NCBI RefSeq assembly: GCF_048553275.1
Contig: NZ_JBLZMW010000009.1
Location: forward strand, 118,945-182,944
DNA: 64,000 nucleotides
Origin: Pacificoceanicola sp048553275
Lineage (GTDB): Bacteria > Pseudomonadota > Alphaproteobacteria > Rhodobacterales > Rhodobacteraceae
Direction of reading: 5' to 3'
Position 1 is the stretch's first letter. The number at the start of each line of letters is the position of its first letter. A program made the position numbers and the translations under genes. Below are positions 18,154 to 26,442 of the stretch, one piece after another. The notes beneath the pieces are model-generated. The model was not told the DNA's origin and did no database searches. It saw nothing but the letters and a program-made list of their open reading frames with translations.

Positions 18154-19194
18154 ATGCAGATCATCGACAATCCATACCGGGGGCAGGGCCTGGAGATCGC
18201 GGATATTCCGCTGCCCAGTGTCGCCGCCGACGCCCCCTTGGCGCTGTTGCAGCGTTGTCCGGCCCATGCCGCGACCCCCATGACCGAGGCGACATCCTTG
18301 GCCGAGGCGATGGGCGTGGCCCGGGTTTTTGTCAAGGACGAGCGGGGCCGCATGGGGCTGGGCAGTTTCAAGGCACTTGGCGCGGCCTATGTCATCGCCC
18401 ATGCGGCGGCGTCGCAGAGCGGCGATCCGCGCAGCGCGCTTGCCGGGGAATGCTATGTCACCGCGAGCGCGGGCAACCACGGCCTGTCCGTTGCGGCGGG
18501 GGCGGCAATTTTCGGCGCGCGGTCGGTGATCTACCTGTCTGAGACCGTGCCGCAGGAGTTTGCCATGCGGCTGCGCGAAAAGGGCGCGGAGGTGATCCGC
18601 TCCGGTCAAGACTACGAAGAGAGCATGCAGGCGGCCTTTGACGCGGCGGCGTCGCAGGGCTGGACCTTGCTCAGCGATTCGTCGTGGGAGAGCTATACCG
18701 ATTTGCCGCACCTGCTGATGGAGGGTTACCTGGCCATGGCGGCGGAATGCGTGGTCCAGATGGACGTGGCGCCGACCCACATCCTGCTGCAGGCCGGGGT
18801 TGGCGGGATGGCCGGGGCCTGCGCCGCGCTGTTTCGCGATCAATGGGGCGAGGAGCCGCGGATCGTGGTGGTGGAGCCGGAAGCCGCGCCTGCGCTATAT
18901 GAGAGCATTCGCGCGGGCGAGGCGGTGGAGACCGCCGGGCCGGTGTCGTCGATGGGGCGGCTCGATTGCAAGGCGCCGTCGTTGATCGCGCTGCGCGGAT
19001 TGGCGCGGGATACCGATGAATTCGTGCTGATTTCCGACGCCGAGGCGATGGCGGTCTTGCCGCTGCTTGCGGGGGCGGGGCTGGAAAGCACGCCGTCCGG
19101 CGCGGCGGGACTGGCGGCGGCTCTGGCCGATCCGCAGCTTTTGGGGCTGACGCCCTCGTCGCGGGTGCTGGCCATTCTGAGCGAGGCGGCATGA
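18154..19194 (+). CDS. PLP-dependent ammonia-lyase, diaminopropionate ammonia-lyase-like
   Basis: A 346-residue fold-type II PLP enzyme. The lysine motif is GSFKALGAAY (about residues 69-78) and the phosphate-binding and SAGNHG loop is at about 107-112. The opening NPYRGQG and the VKDERGRMGLGSFKALG stretch match diaminopropionate ammonia-lyases (YgeX/DpaL) better than threonine dehydratases. It is about 50 residues shorter than E. coli YgeX. It is the first gene of a coupled operon with an M24 hydrolase and an EutA-like protein, which suggests degradation of an acylated or cyclic diamino acid. The true substrate is unknown. Confidence 0.82.
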   Translation: MQIIDNPYRGQGLEIADIPLPSVAADAPLALLQRCPAHAATPMTEATSLAEAMGVARVFVKDERGRMGLGSFKALGAAYVIAHAAASQSGDPRSALAGECYVTASAGNHGLSVAAGAAIFGARSVIYLSETVPQEFAMRLREKGAEVIRSGQDYEESMQAAFDAAASQGWTLLSDSSWESYTDLPHLLMEGYLAMAAECVVQMDVAPTHILLQAGVGGMAGACAALFRDQWGEEPRIVVVEPEAAPALYESIRAGEAVETAGPVSSMGRLDCKAPSLIALRGLARDTDEFVLISDAEAMAVLPLLAGAGLESTPSGAAGLAAALADPQLLGLTPSSRVLAILSEAA

Positions 19195-20327
19195 GCGTTT
19201 TCCCGGTCGGGGAGTACCAAGCCCGCGTGCGCCGGGCGCAGGCGGGATTGGCCGAACGCGGGCTTGGGGCACTGCTGCTCACGACCGAGGCGGAGGTGCG
19301 CTATTTCACCGGGTTCCTGACGCGGTTCTGGGAAAGCCCGACGCGGCCGTGGTTTCTGGTCATTCCTGCATGGGGCAATCCGGTGGCGGTGATCCCCTCG
19401 ATTGGCGCGGCGCTGATGGCGAAGACATGGATCACCGACATCCGCACATGGTCTTCGCCCGATCCGGTGGATGATGGCGTAAGCCTTCTGGCCGATTGCC
19501 TGCGCGAGCACGCGGGGTCCGGAAAGATTGGCATGCCCATGGGGCGTGAGAGCGTGCTGCGGATGCCGCTCAGGGATTACGATCTGCTGAAGGCAGAGCT
19601 GGGGGCGCTGGCGATTGTCAGCGACGGCGGATTGATGGCGGAGCTGCGAGCGATCAAATCCGAAGCGGAAATCGCCTGCATCCGCGAGGCCTGTGCCATT
19701 GCGGGCCGTGCCTTTGACCGGGTGGGCGAGATTGCCCGGCCTGGCGTGCCGATTGCGCATGTTTTTCGGCGTTTTCAGGCGATTTGCCTCGAAGAGGGGG
19801 CGGATTGTGTGCCATATCTGGCCGGTGGCGCCGGACCGCTTGGCTATGACGACGTGATTTCACCCGCGTCAGAGACGCCGTTGCAGACCGGCGATGTCCT
19901 GATGCTGGACACCGGGCTCATGCGGAATGGCTACTTTTCCGACTTTGACCGGAATTGGGCGATTGGCCGGGCTGCGCCAGAAGCGGTCTCGGCCTGGGCG
20001 CGCCTGTTGGAGGCGACGGAGGCGGCGCGTCAGATCGCGCGCCCCGGCACCACTGCAGCGGCCTTGTACCATGCCATGCACAGGATCGTCGGCGGCAGCG
20101 AGGCCGGGCGGCTGGGTCATGGGCTGGGCATGCAGCTGACCGAAGGCCTGTCGCTCATTCCCGGGGATCACACGGTGTTGCAGCCGGGGATGGTGATCAC
20201 GCTGGAGCCGGGGATCACGCTGCCGGGGAGCGGGATCATGGTGCATGAGGATGTCTTTGCCATCACCGCAACAGGCTGCGAGCAGCTTTCTCCGGATGCG
20301 CCGCGTGATCTGCCGGTGCTGACGTGA
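19191..20327 (+). CDS. M24-family metallohydrolase (Xaa-Pro peptidase/ectoine hydrolase-like)
   Basis: A 378-residue pita-bread fold enzyme. All five expected metal ligands can be placed: Asp in MLDTG, Asp in FSDFDRN, His in GHGLGM, Glu in TLEPGI and Glu in VHEDVF. The N-terminal creatinase-like domain precedes them. It resembles both prolidases and the DoeA/EutD ectoine hydrolase group. Its ATG overlaps the preceding stop (ATGA), so translation is coupled. In context it probably hydrolyses an amide or amidine bond to release the substrate of the ammonia-lyase; this is inference. Confidence 0.85.
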   Translation: MSVFPVGEYQARVRRAQAGLAERGLGALLLTTEAEVRYFTGFLTRFWESPTRPWFLVIPAWGNPVAVIPSIGAALMAKTWITDIRTWSSPDPVDDGVSLLADCLREHAGSGKIGMPMGRESVLRMPLRDYDLLKAELGALAIVSDGGLMAELRAIKSEAEIACIREACAIAGRAFDRVGEIARPGVPIAHVFRRFQAICLEEGADCVPYLAGGAGPLGYDDVISPASETPLQTGDVLMLDTGLMRNGYFSDFDRNWAIGRAAPEAVSAWARLLEATEAARQIARPGTTAAALYHAMHRIVGGSEAGRLGHGLGMQLTEGLSLIPGDHTVLQPGMVITLEPGITLPGSGIMVHEDVFAITATGCEQLSPDAPRDLPVLT

Positions 20328-21076
20328 GCCGGGTTTTCGAGTTTACACTTGGCCCAAACCTTGGCCGGCGAGCCAACCTTGGATTGATTGTTTTGCAGTC
20401 GGATGAGACTTTGGAGCATGATTTTCGGCGTTTGCTGCCGGAAACCGGCGTTGCCCTCTATGTTTCGCGCATTCTTTCCGGCGTCGAGGTCACAACCGAC
20501 AGCCTGAATGAAATGGCGGCGCGGCTGCCGGACGCGGCGGAACGGTTGCCGCGTCCCATCGGGTTTGACGTGGTCTGTTATGGCTGCACCTCCGGCACGT
20601 CGGTAATCGGGGCGGCCAGGGTCGCCGACCTTGTGCGCGGCGGCGTGGCGACCCGCGCGGTGACAGAGCCGCTTTCGGCGCTTGTGGCGGCCTGTACGGC
20701 GCTTAAGGTCACACGGCTGGCTCTGCTCTCGCCTTATGTGGCGGAGGTTTCAGACGGGCTGCGCCGGGTGCTCTCGGACGCGGGCGTGCAAACGCCGGTC
20801 TTCGGCAGTTTCGACGAGGCGGAGGAAAGCCGCGTGGCGCGGATCGACGAAGCGTCCTTGATGGCGGCGGGCACGGCGTTGATGGAGGACACGCAGGCCG
20901 AGGTGCTGTTCATGTCCTGCACCAATCTGCGCACGCTGGACGTGATTGCGCCGCTGGAAGCGGCGGTCGGTCGGCCGGTGCTGTCCTCCAACCAGGTGCT
21001 TGGCTGGCATATGCTGCGTCAGGCCGGGATCATGGACCGGGTGCCTGGGCGCGGGCGATTGTTGGAACAGGCGTGA
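20324..21076 (+). CDS. Asp/Glu racemase superfamily protein, maleate isomerase/EutA-like
   Basis: A 250-residue protein with a GTG start overlapping the previous stop (GTGA). Two cysteines lie in the expected symmetrical positions, VVCYGCTSGTSVIG and FMSCTNLRTLD, as in maleate isomerase, arylmalonate decarboxylase and the ectoine-cluster protein EutA. These enzymes act at an alpha carbon without a cofactor. Being the third gene of a coupled operon makes it a likely isomerase or racemase of a pathway intermediate. The operon lacks eutC and eutE/doeB homologues, so a standard ectoine pathway is not shown. Confidence 0.82.
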   Translation: MSRVFEFTLGPNLGRRANLGLIVLQSDETLEHDFRRLLPETGVALYVSRILSGVEVTTDSLNEMAARLPDAAERLPRPIGFDVVCYGCTSGTSVIGAARVADLVRGGVATRAVTEPLSALVAACTALKVTRLALLSPYVAEVSDGLRRVLSDAGVQTPVFGSFDEAEESRVARIDEASLMAAGTALMEDTQAEVLFMSCTNLRTLDVIAPLEAAVGRPVLSSNQVLGWHMLRQAGIMDRVPGRGRLLEQA

Positions 21077-21097
21077 GGGCGCGTGCGCGGCGCGCAG

Positions 21098-21649
21098 TCA
21101 GGGGTGCATCTCCGATACGATGACCGGTGCGACCACCGGCGCGCCCGCAGCGTCGAAGAAGGGGCTGCTCTTGCCGCCGTCGCGCAGTTTGGCCATCAGA
21201 GCCCGGCTGAGCAGGCCAAGCCCCATCCGGACCTTTCCATGTGCGCGCACCGGGGTCTTGGCTGCAGTTGTCTGGACTTCGGCCACGAGCGGGCCGAAGC
21301 CCTGCGCGCCCACCGGAAGCACCATGCCGACAAAGGGAAAGCCGGGGGTGTTGAGCGTGTTGGCGATGGGCGTGTTGCAACAGCCCGCGTACCACCGCAG
21401 CAAGCCGGTCGGCGTGAGCCGAAGACTGCGCAATTGATCTGCCCCTGCGAGGATTCGGATTTTGGATGGCACGGTCTGCACCAACTCTGTCCCACCATTG
21501 TCGTTCAGAAAGCGCGCCGCCTGATCAAGGTGATTGACATAGGTCTGGCAATCTTTGCAGTAACACGCCAAATGTGTGCCGGCCTCTGCACGCTCAACCT
21601 GCCACTGCATTTGACCGCAATTGCACTGCAATTTTCGTGATTTCGACAT
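21098..21649 (-). CDS. GFA-like zinc protein (DUF6151 type)
   Basis: A 183-residue protein with cysteines arranged as in glutathione-dependent formaldehyde-activating (GFA) family proteins: CNCGQMQW near the N-terminus, CYCKDCQTY at about residues 29-37 and AGCCNTP at about 88-94, enough for structural and catalytic zinc sites. The C-terminal 60 residues are poorly conserved. GAGGAACGAGC before the ATG at 21649 supports the start. It is convergent with the lyase operon. The enzymatic role is not established; the DUF6151 name is from memory of the family. Confidence 0.75.
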   Translation of the reverse strand: MSKSRKLQCNCGQMQWQVERAEAGTHLACYCKDCQTYVNHLDQAARFLNDNGGTELVQTVPSKIRILAGADQLRSLRLTPTGLLRWYAGCCNTPIANTLNTPGFPFVGMVLPVGAQGFGPLVAEVQTTAAKTPVRAHGKVRMGLGLLSRALMAKLRDGGKSSPFFDAAGAPVVAPVIVSEMHP

Positions 21650-21707
21650 GCTCGTTCCTCAGATCACTCTGATCGGCACCCTAGCGAGGTGCCGCGATGC
21701 AATGAAG

Positions 21708-21737
21708 CAAAAAAAAGGCCGAGCAAAAAGCTCGGCC
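21708..21737 (-). terminator. Rho-independent terminator of the LysR gene
   Basis: A perfect 8-bp stem, GGCCGAGC (21717-21724) with GCTCGGCC (21730-21737), and a 5-nt loop, followed on the minus strand by eight T. It lies about 160 bp past the LysR stop. Confidence 0.85.
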
Positions 21738-21896
21738 ATAGTCCAACAGGGAGGTATGAAGATGATGCGCTAATCAGCGCTTCATCGTCCATGTGCCAAA
21801 TATTGCATCGAGAATGATTCAATCAAGAGATAACCCGCAGCCGAAGCAGCATTCCCGCTATGCGTGGTGCGCATACAACACCCGTATTGAGGGAGT

Positions 21897-22802
21897 TCAG
21901 TCCGCGCCCATCGCTCTTCGCGAGCGGCGATGCGCGATGATTTCTTCCTGAACGAAGTCCCGGAACGCCGAGACCCGCTTGGAGGTGCGCAGCTCCTCCG
22001 GATAGGCGAGGAACACCGGCACCTCGTTGGATTCGACCTCCGGCAGGACCCGCACAACGTGGGGAAAGTCCTCGATGATGTAATCGGGCAGAACGCCAAC
22101 CCCGAGGTTGGACAGAACCGCCTGCAACACGCCGAAGTAGTTGTTCACCGTCAATGTTGCCTCGATGTCCTGGGTCATCAACTCCTGAACAAGTTGCATG
22201 CCCGCGCTCACCTGAGCCGATTTCACGTTCTGCGAGATCAACCGGTGGGTGCGCATGTCTTCCATCTTCTCCGGCGTGCCATGCGCGGCAAGGTACTCGG
22301 GCGATGCGTAGAGACGCATCTTGATCGACATCAGCCGTTTGCGTACCAGATCGGCCTGGCTCGGTTCTTTCATGCGGATCGCCACGTCGGCCTCGCGCAT
22401 GGGCAGGTCCAGTACGCGCTCTTCCAGCATAAGGTCGATGTTGAGATCTGGGTATTTTTCGTAGAGCTTGGTGAGACGCGGCGCCAGCCAGAGCGCGCCA
22501 AAGCCATGAGTCGTGGTGACCTTCAATTCGCCAAAGACTTCTTCCTCGCTGTCGCGGATGCGCGCCGTGGCGGTGTCGATCCGGCGCAGCATGGATTGCG
22601 TGGCGTCAAAGAGCAGTTCACCCTGTTCCGTGAGAATGAGACCCCGGGCGTGACGGTGAAAAAGAGTGGTGTTCAGCGATTCCTCAAGCGCCCGGATCTG
22701 CCGCGACACCGCCGACTGTGACAGGTGCAGCGAGTCCCCGGCATGGGTCAGGCTGCCCGCGTCGGCAACTGCGTGAAATATTCTAAGCTTGTCCCAATCC
22801 AT
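21897..22802 (-). CDS. LysR-family transcriptional regulator
   Basis: A 301-residue LTTR. The winged helix-turn-helix fills residues 1-60 (MDWDKLRIFHAVADAGSLT, then AVSRQIRALEESL), followed by a substrate-binding domain (ATTRIRDSEEEVFGEL-like linker, VLPDYIIEDFPHVVRVL). The start MDWDKL at 22802 is the usual LTTR start. It is transcribed divergently from the indolepyruvate:ferredoxin oxidoreductase gene across 166 bp that hold two ATGCAT dyads, the classic layout for a regulator and its target. The inducer is unknown; an aryl-pyruvate or amino acid would fit. Confidence 0.92.
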   Translation of the reverse strand: MDWDKLRIFHAVADAGSLTHAGDSLHLSQSAVSRQIRALEESLNTTLFHRHARGLILTEQGELLFDATQSMLRRIDTATARIRDSEEEVFGELKVTTTHGFGALWLAPRLTKLYEKYPDLNIDLMLEERVLDLPMREADVAIRMKEPSQADLVRKRLMSIKMRLYASPEYLAAHGTPEKMEDMRTHRLISQNVKSAQVSAGMQLVQELMTQDIEATLTVNNYFGVLQAVLSNLGVGVLPDYIIEDFPHVVRVLPEVESNEVPVFLAYPEELRTSKRVSAFRDFVQEEIIAHRRSRRAMGAD

Positions 22803-22844
22803 CCTGGTGCCATCTTTCCCGATATGCGGCGCATTTTGAAATGA

Positions 22845-22858
22845 ATGCATAGTTGCAT
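22845..22858. promoter_or_regulatory. Candidate LysR operator dyad 1
   Basis: ATGCA-TAGT-TGCAT, a perfect 5-bp inverted repeat with a 4-bp spacer, 43 bp from the LysR start and 110 bp from the oxidoreductase start. It shares ATGCAT with dyad 2. Confidence 0.45.
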
Positions 22859-22937
22859 CGTATAGTTAATGTAACCTGATAAAGTAACCGAATTGCCCTT
22901 GTTAAGGTCAGCATTTGTGACCTATTATCATGGTAAC

Positions 22938-22947
22938 ATGCATGCAT
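22938..22947. promoter_or_regulatory. Candidate operator dyad 2
   Basis: ATGCATGCAT, a perfect 10-bp palindrome, 21 bp upstream of the oxidoreductase ATG. Together with dyad 1 it makes two related sites in one divergent promoter region. Confidence 0.4.
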
Positions 22948-22968
22948 AATCAGCGATGGGAGGCGTCG

Positions 22969-25900
22969 ATGGGCACCGCGAAGATTTCCTTGAATGACCG
23001 GTTCGATCTTACGAAGGACATGGTTTTGCTGAACGGCACGCAGGCGCTTGTGCGGTTGATGCTGATGCAGAAGGCGCGCGACGCCGCTGCGGGGGTAAAC
23101 ACGGCCGGCTATGTCACCGGGTATCGCGGCTCGCCGCTTGGGGCCGTGGACTTGCAGATGCGCAAAGCCGAGAAAGTCCTGACGGAGGCGGACGTTCTCT
23201 TTCGTGAAGGGCTGAACGAAGACCTGGCGGCCACTGCGCTCTGGGGCAGCCAACAGGCCGAGCTGCGCGGCGAAGGCAAGTTCGATGGCGTTTTCGGCCT
23301 GTGGTACGGCAAGGGTCCGGGGGTTGACCGCAGCGGCGATGTCATGCGGCACGCCAATATGGCCGGGACCTCGCCTCATGGCGGTGTCATCATGGCGATG
23401 GGCGACGACCACACGGGCGAATCCTCCACGGTTCTGCATCAAAGCGAATGGGCGATGGTCGATGCCTACATGCCGGTGGTTTCCCCGGCGGGTGTGCAGG
23501 AAATCCTGGACTACGGGATCTATGCTTGGGCTTTGTCGCGGTTTTCCGGCCTTTGGGTCGGGCTGAAAACGATGAAGGACACCATCGAGGCGACCGCGGT
23601 GGTGGATGGCCGTCCGGATCGGGTGTCGCTGGTGGAGCCGGAATTCGTGATGCCCGAAGGCGGCCTGAACATCCGGTTGGTCGATACGCCCCATGCGCAG
23701 GAAACGCGGATGATCGACTTCAAACGCTTCGCTGCAGAGGCGTTCTCCCGCGCCAACGGCATGGACAAACGGATGTGGGGTAAGCCGGGTGCCAAGATCG
23801 GGTTTGTCTCGGCGGGCAAGAACTGGCTCGATCTGATTCATGCTCTGAGCTTGCTCGGGATTGATGAGGCAGAGGCTGAACATCTCGGTATAACCACTTA
23901 TAAAGTCGGACAAACCTTCCCTCTTGACATGCAAGGTTTCCACGATTGGGCGGAGGGCCTCGACCTCATCGTGATTGTTGAGGAAAAGCGCAAGCTGATC
24001 GAAGTCCAAGTGAAGGAAGCGATCTTTGACGACCGGCGCGGGCGGCGGGTTTATGGATGGTACAAGGGCGGCTCAGGCGCGATGCACCGGGAGGAGCTGT
24101 TTCCGACGCGCGGCGCGCTTGATCCGATCTGGATCGCGCGCAAGCTGGGCGAGATCCTGATCGAGGAAGGGCGCGGAACGGATCGCGTGAAGGCCGGTCT
24201 GCAAGCCATTGAGGACGCTACGAAAGCGGATAGCGCCGAGGAGATCGCGGCGCGCACGCCCTACTTCTGCTCCGGCTGTCCGCACAACTCCAGCACCAAG
24301 GTGCCGGAGGGCAGCAGAGCTTATGCCGGGATCGGCTGTCACTATATGGCGCAATGGATGGACCGCGAAACCATCGGATTCACCCATATGGGCGGCGAAG
24401 GAGCCAACTGGATCGGCGAGGCACCGTTTTCCAAAAGAAGTCATGTTTTTCAAAATCTTGGCGATGGAACTTATAACCACTCCGGGGTGCAGGCGATCCG
24501 CGCGGCGCTGATGAACGACACGAAAATTACCTACAAGATCCTCTACAACGACGCGGTCGCCATGACCGGCGGTCAGCCCAACGAGGGTGGTCTGTCTCCA
24601 CAGCGCATTGCCGAGGAAGTGACGGCGATGGGTGTGAAGAAGCTGGCAGTTGTCTATGATGAGAAAGAAGAAATTGATCTGAAGTCTTTCCCGTCGGGGG
24701 CGGAGATTTCAGAGCGCGCCGATCTCGACAAGGTGCAGAAAGACCTTGCCGGGTTCGAGGGCGTCTCTGTCCTGCTCTATATCCAGACCTGTGCGGCCGA
24801 AAAACGGCGGCGGCGCAAGCGTGGCAAGTTCCCGGATCCGGACAAGCGGGTCTTTATCAACACGGACGTCTGCGAGGGCTGCGGCGATTGCGGGGTTCAG
24901 TCGAACTGTGTGTCGATCGTGCCGGTGGAGACGGAACTGGGCCGGAAACGGGCCATTGACCAATCGAGCTGCAACAAGGATTTCTCTTGTTTGAAAGGGT
25001 TTTGCCCGTCTTTCCTCACGTTGTCTGGCGCCACTCCGAAAAAGTCCGCAACGACCTCTCTGGAGCTGCCCGAGATGCCCTTGCCCCAGCTTCCGACGAT
25101 CGACGGGACGCATAATGTCGTGGTCACCGGGGTCGGCGGCACGGGGGTTGTGACCATTGGCGCTGTGCTCGCCCAGGCGGCGCAGATCGACGGCAAGGGC
25201 GCCGCCATGATGGAAATGGCCGGTCTCGCACAGAAGGGGGGCGCAGTGCATATTCACCTGCGCCTCGCCGAAAAGCCAGGCGATATCAGTGCAGTGCGTG
25301 TGGCCACAGGCGAGGCTGACTGTCTGATCGGCGGCGATCTGGTGGTTTCTGCCGGGGCGAAGACCTTGGGCCTGATGACCACGGGACGCACCGGCGCGGT
25401 GGTCAACAGCCATGAAATTATCACCGGAGACTTTACGCGGAACACAGAATTTTCCTTGCCATCCGATAGGTTGCAGCTCGCTCTTCAAGCAAGACTTCAA
25501 GATCGTCTGAGCCTGTTCGATGCGTCTGAATTGGCCCGTGTGGTGCTTGGGGACTCGATCTTCTCCAACATGATGATCCTGGGCGCGGCATGGCAGAACG
25601 GCCTTGTTCCGCTGAGCCATGAGGCCATCGCCGAGGCGATCCGGCTCAATGGAGCAGCGGTGGATCGGAACCTGCGGGCCTTTGAGGTGGGTCGCTGGGC
25701 GGCGCTCTTCCCTGAGGAGGCCGCAACGCTTGCTGCGCCGAATATCACGAAACTGCCCAAGTCTTTGGCGGAAAAGGTAGATTTCCGGGCCGATCATTTG
25801 ATCAAGTATCAGGGTAAGCGGCTGGCCAAGCGCTATCGCAAGTTGGTCGATAGCGCATCGGAGGATCGGCTGAAAGACGCGGTGGCCAAGGGCTATCACA

Positions 25901-26388
25901 AACTGCTGTCCTATAAGGACGAATACGAGGTGGCGCGACTGCATCTGGAGAGCCACGCCAAGGCGAAAGAGGCGTTTGATGGCGATTTCGAGATGACCTT
26001 CCACCTCGCGCCGCCGATCTTCTCCAAGGAGGGTTCGGACGGGCGGCCAGTGAAAAAAGCATACGGGTCCAGCATGTTGAAGGGCTTTGCAGTGCTGGCA
26101 AAGTTGAAAGGGCTGCGCGGCACGCCGCTTGATCCCTTCGGTCGGACCGAAGAGCGCAAGATGGAACGCGCGCTGATCCGGCAGTACGAGGCGGATATGG
26201 CCGAATGGCTGCCCAAAGCCAATGCGGACACCATGGATGCGCTGATCGCGCTCGCGGAATTGCCCTTGCAGATCAGGGGTTTCGGTCCGGTGAAACAGGC
26301 AAATGAAGCAAAGGCGGCGAAGCGCCGCGAAGAGCTCCTTTCTGTTTTGAAATCGGGCGGTGCGCCGCTCAAGCAGGCGGCGGAGTAG
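22969..26388 (+). CDS. Indolepyruvate:ferredoxin oxidoreductase family protein (fused IorAB)
   Basis: A 1139-residue single-chain 2-oxoacid:ferredoxin oxidoreductase, in which the two subunits of archaeal IorAB are fused as is usual in proteobacteria. In order: N-terminal pyrimidine-binding domain (GYVTGYRGSPLGAVD), cysteine segment CSGCPHN and GIGCHYM (about 433-460), TPP/Mg domain (NLGDGTYNHSG, LYNDAVAMTGGQPNEGG), a 4Fe-4S segment CEGCGDCG with further cysteines (about 634-680), then the gamma domain (GVGGTGVVTIGAVLAQAA). It decarboxylates aryl-pyruvates to acyl-CoA and reduces ferredoxin, in aromatic amino acid catabolism. TGGGAGG supports the start at 22969. Likely controlled by the divergent LysR protein. 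Confidence 0.93.
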   Translation: MGTAKISLNDRFDLTKDMVLLNGTQALVRLMLMQKARDAAAGVNTAGYVTGYRGSPLGAVDLQMRKAEKVLTEADVLFREGLNEDLAATALWGSQQAELRGEGKFDGVFGLWYGKGPGVDRSGDVMRHANMAGTSPHGGVIMAMGDDHTGESSTVLHQSEWAMVDAYMPVVSPAGVQEILDYGIYAWALSRFSGLWVGLKTMKDTIEATAVVDGRPDRVSLVEPEFVMPEGGLNIRLVDTPHAQETRMIDFKRFAAEAFSRANGMDKRMWGKPGAKIGFVSAGKNWLDLIHALSLLGIDEAEAEHLGITTYKVGQTFPLDMQGFHDWAEGLDLIVIVEEKRKLIEVQVKEAIFDDRRGRRVYGWYKGGSGAMHREELFPTRGALDPIWIARKLGEILIEEGRGTDRVKAGLQAIEDATKADSAEEIAARTPYFCSGCPHNSSTKVPEGSRAYAGIGCHYMAQWMDRETIGFTHMGGEGANWIGEAPFSKRSHVFQNLGDGTYNHSGVQAIRAALMNDTKITYKILYNDAVAMTGGQPNEGGLSPQRIAEEVTAMGVKKLAVVYDEKEEIDLKSFPSGAEISERADLDKVQKDLAGFEGVSVLLYIQTCAAEKRRRRKRGKFPDPDKRVFINTDVCEGCGDCGVQSNCVSIVPVETELGRKRAIDQSSCNKDFSCLKGFCPSFLTLSGATPKKSATTSLELPEMPLPQLPTIDGTHNVVVTGVGGTGVVTIGAVLAQAAQIDGKGAAMMEMAGLAQKGGAVHIHLRLAEKPGDISAVRVATGEADCLIGGDLVVSAGAKTLGLMTTGRTGAVVNSHEIITGDFTRNTEFSLPSDRLQLALQARLQDRLSLFDASELARVVLGDSIFSNMMILGAAWQNGLVPLSHEAIAEAIRLNGAAVDRNLRAFEVGRWAALFPEEAATLAAPNITKLPKSLAEKVDFRADHLIKYQGKRLAKRYRKLVDSASEDRLKDAVAKGYHKLLSYKDEYEVARLHLESHAKAKEAFDGDFEMTFHLAPPIFSKEGSDGRPVKKAYGSSMLKGFAVLAKLKGLRGTPLDPFGRTEERKMERALIRQYEADMAEWLPKANADTMDALIALAELPLQIRGFGPVKQANEAKAAKRREELLSVLKSGGAPLKQAAE

Positions 26389-26401
26389 CGCGGCCAGTGA
26401 G

Positions 26402-26435
26402 AGAAAAGGCGGGCGGCCCGTATCAGGCCGCCCGC
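26402..26435 (-). terminator. Rho-independent terminator of the single-heme protein gene
   Basis: A perfect 10-bp stem, GCGGGCGGCC (26409-26418) with GGCCGCCCGC (26426-26435), with TTTT following on the minus strand after one C. It is 7 bp past the stop. Confidence 0.8.
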
Positions 26436-26442
26436 AGTCGGG

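Noticed and set aside
18154..21076. Calling the operon a hydroxyectoine (eutABCDE) cluster
   Set aside because: eutC and eutE/doeB are missing, there is no ectoine transporter, and the lyase resembles diaminopropionate ammonia-lyase more than EutB.
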